A stretch of 21,633 nucleotides of DNA from ZLKRG08 sp964565165 (GTDB taxonomy: Bacteria; Actinomycetota; Actinomycetes; Nanopelagicales; Nanopelagicaceae). Position 1 is the stretch's first letter; the number at the start of each line of letters is the position of its first letter. Position numbers and translations under genes: made by a program. The notes under the pieces were generated by a model that was not told the origin of the DNA, ran no database searches, and saw nothing but the letters and a program-made list of their open reading frames with translations. Shown piece by piece: positions 14,766 to 21,633 of the stretch. Location: NCBI GenBank assembly GCA_964565165.1, contig CAZMDJ010000011.1, positions 1 through 21,633 of the forward strand. Reading direction: 5' to 3'.

Positions 14766-15422
14766 CGGGTAGTAACGCTGAGCGTTCCAATCGCCACTTA
14801 TTTCGCCCGAATTGTGAGACCTATCAAATCTAATTCGGTCATGTAAGCGTGAAGATCTTCCTTGCCAGAATTCGATCGAGAATGGTCTGACCAAATATCC
14901 GCCCCAAAGCGGAGGAGTTGGCACAGTTGTACCTTCCGGCCATTTCTCTGCCGCACCTTTAAATCGAACTTCTAGCTCTTCTCGAGTTGCAAGTGGTGAT
15001 GATTGTTGCGAAGCCCATGCACCAATCTGTGATGACCATGGTCGTGTTTGAAAATAACTTTCGGACTCTTCTCGTGAAACTTTCTCTGCAAAACCTTGCA
15101 CAATTACCTGGCGTTCCATCGCATACCAAGGAAAGAGCAGAGTGACTTGCGAATTTAATTCAATTGCTTGCGCCTTACGTGAGTTGTAATTGGTAAAGAA
15201 AGTAAAACCGTTATCGGTTACATCTTTAAGTAGCACCGAACGTGAAGAGATAATTTCTCCGGCGCCAAGAGTTGATAAGACCATCGCATTCGCTTCAATA
15301 ATTGATGGCAGATCTGCGGCCTCTTTTAGCCAAAGCTTGAAGGCGGCGATTGGCTGGCCGGGCAGGTCTAATTCCCGCTCGCTGTAGGAGCGGCGCATTG
15401 ATTGAATCTCGTTGCGGTCCAT
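14763..15422 (-). CDS. pdxH: Pyridoxamine 5'-phosphate oxidase
   Basis: FMN-dependent oxidase that converts pyridoxamine or pyridoxine 5'-phosphate to PLP; 219 residues, usual size. Family features are MRRSYSERELDL at the N-terminus, SSRSVLLKDV and GFTFFTNYNSRKAQ for FMN binding, FPWYAMERQVIVQG, and the C-terminal PLWGGYLVRPFSIEFWQG, SRLHDR and final RYYP. An in-frame ATG at 15398 would give a product shorter by 8 residues and also fits many homologues; neither start has a clear ribosome site. It heads the minus-strand set pdxH-serC-MFS and is divergent from citrate synthase. Providing PLP for SerC is a sensible functional link, though inferred. Confidence 0.93.
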   Translation of the reverse strand: MDRNEIQSMRRSYSERELDLPGQPIAAFKLWLKEAADLPSIIEANAMVLSTLGAGEIISSRSVLLKDVTDNGFTFFTNYNSRKAQAIELNSQVTLLFPWYAMERQVIVQGFAEKVSREESESYFQTRPWSSQIGAWASQQSSPLATREELEVRFKGAAEKWPEGTTVPTPPLWGGYLVRPFSIEFWQGRSSRLHDRIRFDRSHNSGEISGDWNAQRYYP

Positions 15423-15490
15423 GTATCAAAGGTCACTTTACTAGCGCCGACCAGATCCATAATATGGTTTTTAGCCTTAAAAAATAGGGG

Positions 15491-15496
15491 CAGAAT
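15491..15496 (+). promoter_or_regulatory. Candidate -10 box for citrate synthase
   Basis: CAGAAT matches TATAAT at four of six positions and ends 7 bases before the ATG at 15504. It is a weaker hexamer than the others but at the same distance. A run GGGG lies farther up at an unsuitable distance for a ribosome site. Confidence 0.35.
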
Positions 15497-15503
15497 TAGC
15501 CGC

Positions 15504-16619
15504 ATGAGCGAAGATTTCAAGCCTGGATTAGAAGGCGTTATTGCATTTGAATCTGAAATTGCTGAACCAGATAAAGAAGGTAGCGCGCTTCGATACCGCG
15601 GCGTTGATATCGAAGATCTAGTTGGTCGCGTTTCATTCGGAAATGTTTGGGGCTTACTAGTTGATGATCAATTTAATCCTGGTCTTCCTCGCGCAGAGAA
15701 ATTCCCATTGCCAGTTCATTCAGGTGATGTTCGCGTAGATGTGCAATCTGCAATTGCAATGCTTGCACCAGCTTGGGGTTTCAAACCACTACTAGATATT
15801 TCAGATGAAGAAGCTCGCGACAATTTAGCTCGCGCATCAGTGATGGTGCTTTCATACGTTGCACAATCTGCACGTGGTTATGCAGCGCCTGCAGTTCCTG
15901 AATCAGAAATCGATAAGGCGCACACCGTTACAGAACGAATGATGATTCGTTGGCGCGGTGAGCCAGATCCAAAGCATGTTCGCGCAGTTGATGCTTACTT
16001 TGTATCAGCAGCAGAGAACGGCATGAATGCATCAACATTTACTGCACGCGTTATTGCATCAACAGGTGCTGACGTAGCGGCGTCGCTATCGGGTGCTATC
16101 GGTGGGATGTCAGGTCCACTTCATGGTGGTGCCCCTTCACGTGTTCTTCATATGATTGAAGAAGTTGAAAAGCGTGGCGATGCACGTGCATATGTAAAAG
16201 AATTATTAGATAAGAACGAACGTTTGATGGGCTTTGGTCACCGTGTATATCGTGCACAAGATCCACGTTCACGCACACTTCGTCGTACCTGCGAAGAGCT
16301 AAACGCACCTCGATACGAAGTTGCAAAGGCTCTCGAAGAGGCAGCGTTAACAGAGTTACGTGAACGTCGTCCAGATCGCGTTCTAGAAACTAACGTTGAA
16401 TTCTGGGCTGCAGTACTTCTTGATTTTGCAGAAGTTCCACCACATATGTTCACACCAATGTTTACCTCAGCGCGCACCGCTGGTTGGTCTGCACATATCT
16501 TGGAGCAGAAGCGCACAGGTCGCTTAATCCGTCCATCAGCTCGTTACGTTGGCAAAGGCCCACGTAAGCCTGAAGAGGTCACTGGCTGGGACGATTCTGT
16601 AGATCAACTTCATAAGTAA
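15504..16619 (+). CDS. citA: Citrate synthase, actinobacterial CitA (citrate synthase 2) type
   Basis: Condenses acetyl-CoA and oxaloacetate to citrate, the entry step of the TCA cycle; 371 residues. The start MSEDFKPGLEGVIAF matches the CitA family. An upstream in-frame ATG at 15402 would lie inside pdxH on the other strand and adds unrelated residues, so it is rejected. The active-site histidines are H207 in SGPLHGGAPS and H246 in MGFGHRVYRAQDP. The catalytic aspartate position is E299 (NVEFWAAVLLD) instead of the usual NVDF. The C-terminal ARTAGWSAHILEQKRTG holds substrate-binding residues. It is divergent from pdxH, and the first GH13 gene begins 10 bases after its stop. Confidence 0.95.
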   Translation: MSEDFKPGLEGVIAFESEIAEPDKEGSALRYRGVDIEDLVGRVSFGNVWGLLVDDQFNPGLPRAEKFPLPVHSGDVRVDVQSAIAMLAPAWGFKPLLDISDEEARDNLARASVMVLSYVAQSARGYAAPAVPESEIDKAHTVTERMMIRWRGEPDPKHVRAVDAYFVSAAENGMNASTFTARVIASTGADVAASLSGAIGGMSGPLHGGAPSRVLHMIEEVEKRGDARAYVKELLDKNERLMGFGHRVYRAQDPRSRTLRRTCEELNAPRYEVAKALEEAALTELRERRPDRVLETNVEFWAAVLLDFAEVPPHMFTPMFTSARTAGWSAHILEQKRTGRLIRPSARYVGKGPRKPEEVTGWDDSVDQLHK

Positions 16620-16629
16620 TACTTCTCAA

Positions 16630-18432
16630 GTGATATTTGAACCTCACCATGACGGCAGTGAACTTTATGTAAGTAACGCTGCGCCTAAATTGGGCCAGAA
16701 AGTTACCTTCAAAGTTCGTATTCCAAATACTTACAAGTTTAAAGACGCAGTCATGCGTTATTACCATGATGGTGAACCGCGAACTACGCATCTTAAGCAG
16801 TTAAAGAAAACCCGCACCGAATCTTGGTGGGGCGTAACAATTGAGATCATCAATCATGAAACTCGTTACCGCTTTTTATTTGCAGGCAACGGAAAATACG
16901 ACTGGTTATCTGCAGCAGGACTAACTAGCCACGATGTTCACTCAAATACAGATTTCCAATTAATCGCACGCCCTGAATATCCAAAGTGGTTAAACAGTTC
17001 GATCTTCTATCAAATTTTCCCTGATCGCTTTGCAAAGACTTCAGAGAAGAAGCTTCCGGATTGGGCAGTTGCTCGTGGTTGGGATTTGTTACCTCGGGAT
17101 AAATCTAAGTTCACTGGAATTGAAGTTTATGGCGGAGATTTAAAAGGCGTTGAAGAACATTTAGATCACGTTACCGAACTTGGCGCTAACGGAATTTACT
17201 TCACTCCGTTCTTCCCATCTCGATCAAATCATCGTTACGACGCAAGTAGTTTTGATGAAGTAGATCCAATTCTTGGCGGCAATGATGCTTGGTTTAGTTT
17301 GGTTAAAGCAGCAAACAAGAAGAAGATTCGTTTAGTCGGTGACATCACTTCTAATCACTGCGGCGCTGGCCATCACTGGTTAGCTAAAGCTAAGAAAGAT
17401 AAGAAAAGCAAAGAAGCGGGTTTCTTCTATTGGACTAAGAAATATAAGTGGGGTTACGAAGGTTGGTGGGGTCTTGAATCTCTACCGAAGTTAAATTACG
17501 GATCAAAAGAACTTCGTAAAGCTATGTATGAAGCGCCAAATTCCATTATCCGTAAGTGGTTATCGCCTAAATGGGGAATGGCTGGTTGGCGCGTAGATGT
17601 CGGCAATATGACCGGTAAATATGGCGAAATCGATATCCACGATGATGTTATGTACGGCATCCGTAAAGCTGTCGAAGAGACTAGACCAGATGCATGGTTA
17701 GTTGCAGAGAATGCAGATTTCGTTGCAAATGATTTAGCTGGCGCTGGTTGGCACGGCACTATGAATTACCAAGGATTCTCACGACCACTTTCATCATGGA
17801 TGAACGAGAGCGCGAAGCTAAGTGGTGGATTCCAAGGTTTACCAATTGATTCGCCGAAAATTACTGGCAGACAATTTGTAGACACTATAAAGAATTTCAA
17901 TGGTTCGATTCCTTGGCGTGCACTTGTGGCGTCAATGATTCTGCTTGATTCACATGACACTCCACGTTTTAGAACCATTGTTAGCGGCGATAAAGCTAAG
18001 CATGTTGCTGGCATGACCATGTTGATGACTTATCCAGGAGTTCCATCTGTATTCATGGGAGACGAACTCGGCTTCGAAGGTAATTCCGGAGAAGATAGTC
18101 GCCGCACCATTAATTGGGTTGATCGCAGTAATTGGGATTTTGATTTCTTTGCTGAAGTAAAGAAGCTAGCCAAGTTGCGTCGAACTGAAGATGCATTTAT
18201 CAACGGTGGGTTACGTTGGGTAGCAGCGGAAGATAATTACCTTGCCTACCTTCGTGAATCAAAGAAGAGCAAAGTTCTTGTAGTTATCGCAGCAAAGCCA
18301 TGCACTGTAGATATCGACTTATCTAAATTTGGTTATAAAGTTTCAAAGACTTTGTATGGCCAGAAGGCAACTGGCAGCAAGATTAAATTTAAGACCACCA
18401 AAGCAACTCAAGGAGTCTGGAAACTTTCATGA
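16630..18432 (+). CDS. Cytoplasmic GH13 alpha-glucan hydrolase (neopullulanase/cyclomaltodextrinase-like)
   Basis: A 600-residue glycoside hydrolase family 13 enzyme without signal peptide. Residues 1-110 form an N-terminal beta-sandwich of the CBM34 kind seen in maltogenic amylases and neopullulanases. The catalytic barrel begins at SIFYQIFPDRFAK (124-136). Conserved regions are DITSNH (238-243), GWRVDV (319-324, nucleophile D323), VAEN (acid/base E360) and the SHD at 441-443 (transition-state D443). SLPKLNYGS (284-292) precedes region II. It probably cuts imported maltodextrins or cyclodextrins to glucose and maltose; exact specificity is uncertain. The start is a GTG at 16630 without ribosome site, 10 bases after citA. 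It overlaps the next amylase gene by ATGA. Confidence 0.88.
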   Translation: MIFEPHHDGSELYVSNAAPKLGQKVTFKVRIPNTYKFKDAVMRYYHDGEPRTTHLKQLKKTRTESWWGVTIEIINHETRYRFLFAGNGKYDWLSAAGLTSHDVHSNTDFQLIARPEYPKWLNSSIFYQIFPDRFAKTSEKKLPDWAVARGWDLLPRDKSKFTGIEVYGGDLKGVEEHLDHVTELGANGIYFTPFFPSRSNHRYDASSFDEVDPILGGNDAWFSLVKAANKKKIRLVGDITSNHCGAGHHWLAKAKKDKKSKEAGFFYWTKKYKWGYEGWWGLESLPKLNYGSKELRKAMYEAPNSIIRKWLSPKWGMAGWRVDVGNMTGKYGEIDIHDDVMYGIRKAVEETRPDAWLVAENADFVANDLAGAGWHGTMNYQGFSRPLSSWMNESAKLSGGFQGLPIDSPKITGRQFVDTIKNFNGSIPWRALVASMILLDSHDTPRFRTIVSGDKAKHVAGMTMLMTYPGVPSVFMGDELGFEGNSGEDSRRTINWVDRSNWDFDFFAEVKKLAKLRRTEDAFINGGLRWVAAEDNYLAYLRESKKSKVLVVIAAKPCTVDIDLSKFGYKVSKTLYGQKATGSKIKFKTTKATQGVWKLS

Positions 18433-20525
18433 AAAAGTTAATCGCTGCGGCAGTTGTTGCGCTCTCTTTTATTAGCTATTCAGCTGCAGCAGAGGATTTA
18501 ACTGCGCTGGCTCGACCAACTATTCGTGGCGGCGCAGCTAATTCGCAGATTTACTTTGTAATGACAGATCGCTTTGCCAATGGCGATACCAGCAACGATG
18601 AGGCTGGTTTAACAGGCTTTTCAGCAGTAACTGGCTATGACCCAACTGATATTGGTTACTTCCATGGCGGTGATTTGAAGGGTCTAACAGCAAAGTTGGA
18701 TTACATCCAAGGCCTAGGTTTTAACTCAATTTGGATCACGCCTCCGGTTAAACAGCGCTATGTACAAGGTGATTCAGCGGCATATCACGGTTACTGGGGA
18801 CTTGATTTCACAACTATCGATCCACATTTAGGTACTGAAGAAGATTTTAAAAACTTTGTGTCTCAAGCACATAGCCGCGGTATCAAGGTAATCGTCGATA
18901 TCGTTATCAACCACACTGCAGATGTCATTAAATACAAAGGCGATGTGTACAGCTACTCAAGTATCGCTGAATATCCATATAAAGATTGCAGTAAGAAAAA
19001 ATTTGATTTAACAAAATATATTGGCAAGGCAAATTTCCCAAAGCTCTGCGCCGCTTCTTCCTTCCCGGTTCCGCCAATTGTTAGTGACAAGAATAAGAAC
19101 ATTAAAGCTCCAGCGTTTTTAAATGACATTACCAACTATCACAACCGTGGTGATTCCACTTTTAGTGGCGAATCTTCAACCTTCGGTGATTTCTTTGGTC
19201 TCGACGATGTATTTACCGAGAAACCAGCAGTAGTTGCAGGTTGGACCAAAGTTTGGCAAGACTGGATTACGAAGTTTGATATTGATGGCTATCGCATCGA
19301 TACTGCAAAGCATGTTAATCCAGAGTTCTGGAAGGCATTCTTGCCAGCGGTATTAAAGACCGCTGCAACTGCCGGAAAGAGTTACTTCCCAATTTATGGA
19401 GAAGTTTGGGATACCGACCCAAATTACTTGGCAAAGTTTGTCACCGATTACAAATTCCCTGGTGTACTTGATTTTGCTTTCCAGGCAGCTGCATCAAAGT
19501 ATGCAACTTACGGAAATGGTGAACGCGATCTTTTGGATCTCTTTAATCAAGATGATTTATATACGACCGCTACAACTAGCGCCTATGGCCTAACTACCTT
19601 CTTGGATAACCATGACATGGGCCGTATAGGTATGTTTTTACAGGGAAATACCGATGCAAATCCGGCTCAACTATTAGAACGTGCCAACTTTGCTAACGCG
19701 CTCCTAATTCTCCTACGTGGCGGACCTGCTACCTATTACGGAGATGAAAAGGGCATGACCGGTACTGGCGGAGATAAAGCGGCACGCCAAGATATGTTTG
19801 CTACACAGGTTACTGATTGGCAGAACGAAGTTCGAATTGGTAGTGCATCAATTGGTACAAAGAGCGCATTTGATTACACAAATGGAATCGAGACTTCGCT
19901 TTCAGAGTTACAGAAATTAGCCGAGAAGTACCCGGCACTTCGTTCTGGTACCCAACAGCTACGTTATGCAAACGATGGCTCTTTCGCAGTTAGCCGTTAT
20001 GGAAACAAGCAAGAGTTTTTAGTTGCTTTCAATGGTCGCGATGCGGAAGCTAAGTTGAACCTTCCGGTTTCATCTAATGATTCAAAGTGGTCAATCATCT
20101 CTGGTAAAGCTAATGATGTGAGCGCATCAGGTAAGAACGTTTCGCTTACGCTTCCAGCGCGCAGCTGGGTTGTTTTGAAAGCAGATTCTGAATTCACACC
20201 AACAACAAAGCTTGCAATTACATTGAATAAGCCAGCAATTGATATTCGTACCTACGAACAATATGTGGCGCTAACCGCTGCAGTCCCAGGTACAGATTTC
20301 AATGAAGTCACCTTTGCGGTTCGCGTAAAGGGCAAAACTTGGACAACAGTCGGAACTTCAGATCACCGCATCCTTGGAGTTACTGGATTTAAAGATGGTC
20401 TATATCGAGTCTATTTACACCAAGAGAACTACAAGAAGGGCACAGTGCTAGAAGTTGTCGCCATTGCGGTAAATGCAAATGGTGAGAAGGTTGCTTCAGC
20501 GCTACATAGCTATACAGTTAAGTAA
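18429..20525 (+). CDS. Secreted GH13 alpha-amylase with C-terminal Ig-like domain
   Basis: A 698-residue exported enzyme that probably cleaves external starch or glycogen. The Sec signal peptide is MKKLIAAAVVALSFISYSAAA, with likely cleavage after A21. The GH13 barrel runs from about IYFVMTDRFANGD (41-53) to 500. Catalytic regions are DIVINH (157-162), GYRIDTAKH (287-295, nucleophile D291), GEVW (acid/base E325) and the NHD at 394-396. AYHGYWGLDFTTIDPHLG (118-135) is typical of the family. Only two cysteines (C187, C207) remain after export and may pair. An amylase beta domain (about 510-585) and an immunoglobulin-like domain (about 592-698) follow. There is no anchor, so the enzyme is released or loosely bound. 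The start overlaps the upstream GH13 stop; AAGGAG at 18410-18415 is a distant ribosome site. Confidence 0.9.
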   Translation: MKKLIAAAVVALSFISYSAAAEDLTALARPTIRGGAANSQIYFVMTDRFANGDTSNDEAGLTGFSAVTGYDPTDIGYFHGGDLKGLTAKLDYIQGLGFNSIWITPPVKQRYVQGDSAAYHGYWGLDFTTIDPHLGTEEDFKNFVSQAHSRGIKVIVDIVINHTADVIKYKGDVYSYSSIAEYPYKDCSKKKFDLTKYIGKANFPKLCAASSFPVPPIVSDKNKNIKAPAFLNDITNYHNRGDSTFSGESSTFGDFFGLDDVFTEKPAVVAGWTKVWQDWITKFDIDGYRIDTAKHVNPEFWKAFLPAVLKTAATAGKSYFPIYGEVWDTDPNYLAKFVTDYKFPGVLDFAFQAAASKYATYGNGERDLLDLFNQDDLYTTATTSAYGLTTFLDNHDMGRIGMFLQGNTDANPAQLLERANFANALLILLRGGPATYYGDEKGMTGTGGDKAARQDMFATQVTDWQNEVRIGSASIGTKSAFDYTNGIETSLSELQKLAEKYPALRSGTQQLRYANDGSFAVSRYGNKQEFLVAFNGRDAEAKLNLPVSSNDSKWSIISGKANDVSASGKNVSLTLPARSWVVLKADSEFTPTTKLAITLNKPAIDIRTYEQYVALTAAVPGTDFNEVTFAVRVKGKTWTTVGTSDHRILGVTGFKDGLYRVYLHQENYKKGTVLEVVAIAVNANGEKVASALHSYTVK

Positions 20526-21633
20526 TGCGTAATATCTTCTGGTTCCGTCGCGATTTAAGGCTCGCAGATAACCCTGCCTTGCTCGCGGCTATCGCCAGCT
20601 CTGAAGAGATAGTTCCACTCTTTATCTTGGACCCAGCTTTAATTAAGCAATCAGGCTCAAAAAGGTTGGCATATCTAGCAAATTCGCTACGCTCTTTAGA
20701 TGCCTCTTTAGATGGCAAATTACATGTTGTAGTTGGTGATCAAGTAGATGTTCTAAAGAGCTACAACGCAAAAGAAGTTCATATCTCGCAAGAATTCGAA
20801 CCATATGGAGCAGCGCGAGATAAGCGTGTTGCTGATGCCGGAATTAACTTAATTGCAACAGGCAGTCCATATGCAATCTCTCCGGGAAGAGTTCGCAAAC
20901 CAGATGACACTAACTATCGCGTTTACACACCGTTCTATAAGGCTTGGATGGCGCACGGTTGGCGCGCTCCAGTTGGCGCACCTAAAGAGATAAATGCAGT
21001 TAAACCAAATAGCGATCAACGAGCATTTCCAGATTGGACAACAGATTGCGAGATCCCAGAGGCCGGGGAAGCAGCTGCGTTGAAGCGCTTTGCTTGGTTT
21101 AAGAAGAACGCTTTAGATAGTTATGACGAACAGCGAAATATGGCTGGCATTGACGGAACCAGTCGCATGAGTGCACATTTGAAATTCGGTGAAGTACATC
21201 CACGAACACTTTTACAAGGTTTAGGTGCAAGTTCGGCGCATGACACATTTCGTAAAGAGATTGCTTGGCGCGAATTTTATGCCGATGTGCTCTTTCATAA
21301 TCCGCATACTATTGATGAATATTATGCAGATCGATTTGCACAGATGCGTTACAACCAACCTGATGAGAAATTCAAAGCTTGGTGCGAAGGTAAAACCGGA
21401 TTCCCATTTGTCGATGCTGCAATGCGCCAATTACTAACAACTGGCTGGATGCATAATCGAACCAGAATGGTTGTGGCATCTTTCTTAGTTAAGGATTTAC
21501 ATATCGAATGGCAGCATGGCGCTAATTTCTTTATGGAACATTTAGTTGATTACGATCCTGCAAGTAATTCACATGGCTGGCAGTGGACCGCAGGTTGCGG
21601 AACGGATGCATCGCCTTATTACCGAGTCTTTAA
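20525..21633 (+). CDS. phr: Deoxyribodipyrimidine photolyase (partial, cut by window end)
   Basis: FAD-dependent, light-driven repair enzyme for cyclobutane pyrimidine dimers, class I type by its motifs. The first 369 codons are visible and the frame is open to the window edge; about 70-100 residues are missing. The N-terminal MRNIFWFRRDLRLADNPAL is the antenna domain. TSRMSAHLKFGEV, KEIAWREFYADVLF, GWMHNRTRM and DPASNSHGWQW are FAD/DNA-binding motifs, with N348 at the position that contacts FAD N5. Of the electron-transfer triad, W352 and W329 are present but the distal position is Y276. The ATG overlaps the amylase stop by one base (TAATG), implying coupling. Photolyase fits a sunlit-water lifestyle. 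Confidence 0.93.
   Translation, partial: MRNIFWFRRDLRLADNPALLAAIASSEEIVPLFILDPALIKQSGSKRLAYLANSLRSLDASLDGKLHVVVGDQVDVLKSYNAKEVHISQEFEPYGAARDKRVADAGINLIATGSPYAISPGRVRKPDDTNYRVYTPFYKAWMAHGWRAPVGAPKEINAVKPNSDQRAFPDWTTDCEIPEAGEAAALKRFAWFKKNALDSYDEQRNMAGIDGTSRMSAHLKFGEVHPRTLLQGLGASSAHDTFRKEIAWREFYADVLFHNPHTIDEYYADRFAQMRYNQPDEKFKAWCEGKTGFPFVDAAMRQLLTTGWMHNRTRMVVASFLVKDLHIEWQHGANFFMEHLVDYDPASNSHGWQWTAGCGTDASPYYRVF

Noticed and set aside
15457..15467. Palindrome CCATAATATGG between pdxH and citA as an operator
   Set aside because: Five-base arms in AT-rich DNA are expected by chance, and no second copy was seen.
15402..15503. Longer N-terminus of citrate synthase from an upstream ATG
   Set aside because: The extra residues lie antisense within pdxH, do not resemble the family, and MSEDFKPG at 15504 matches the known CitA start.
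1..21633. CRISPR arrays, insertion sequences, prophage or toxin-antitoxin genes, tRNA or rRNA
   Set aside because: No repeat-spacer pattern, transposase, phage-like gene or structural RNA was recognised; the window reads as continuous core genome.

Overview
This window looks like a stretch of core chromosome from a small-genome, low-GC free-living actinobacterium. The freshwater Nanopelagicales (acI) type (Planktophila / Nanopelagicus relatives) is my best guess. Reasons: the proteins are of actinobacterial type (long CspB with a C-terminal helical tail, DUF3027, DUF2530, DUF5679, CitA-type citrate synthase, actinobacterial SerC). The base composition is much lower in GC than in most actinobacteria, gaps are tiny, many genes abut or overlap, and a photolyase is present. 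The organism is inferred from protein character, not from a marker gene.

Layout. Positions 1-5274 hold the end of a complex I operon (tail of nuoJ, then nuoK, nuoL, nuoM, nuoN) with each stop touching or overlapping the next start. A polyprenyl diphosphate synthase (5283-6272), probably for the menaquinone side chain, follows on the same strand. Converging on it are rarD (EamA-type transporter) and yajQ on the minus strand, then an intrinsic terminator and a small zinc-ribbon protein (DUF5679). A 220-bp divergent regulatory region (7850-8069) carries a CIRCE operator, a good promoter and unexplained repeats in front of a lone groEL. DUF3027, cspB and a small PGPGW membrane protein follow on plus. 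A 59-residue minus-strand membrane protein (DUF2530-like) ends exactly against the PGPGW gene and shares a 23-bp divergent promoter region with an MFS exporter.

The minus-strand set pdxH-serC-MFS (15422-12492) makes and uses pyridoxal phosphate. Divergent from pdxH, citrate synthase leads a plus-strand row: a cytoplasmic GH13 maltodextrin hydrolase, a secreted GH13 alpha-amylase and a DNA photolyase that runs off the window end. The row fits a lifestyle of scavenging external glucans, feeding the TCA cycle and complex I, and repairing light damage.

No mobile element, CRISPR array, tRNA or rRNA was seen, and no stretch over 300 bases lacks a gene. I did not find a clearly new multi-gene system. 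The most interesting signals are regulatory: a repeated -10-hexamer-plus-6/7-nt arrangement implying leaderless mRNAs at about six genes, including two overlapping divergent -10 boxes in 23 bp; symmetric repeats around the groEL -35 box; and two TAA|TTG stop-start junctions. Two protein-level oddities stand out: a Tyr at the distal Trp-triad position of the photolyase, and a Glu at the catalytic-Asp position of citrate synthase.
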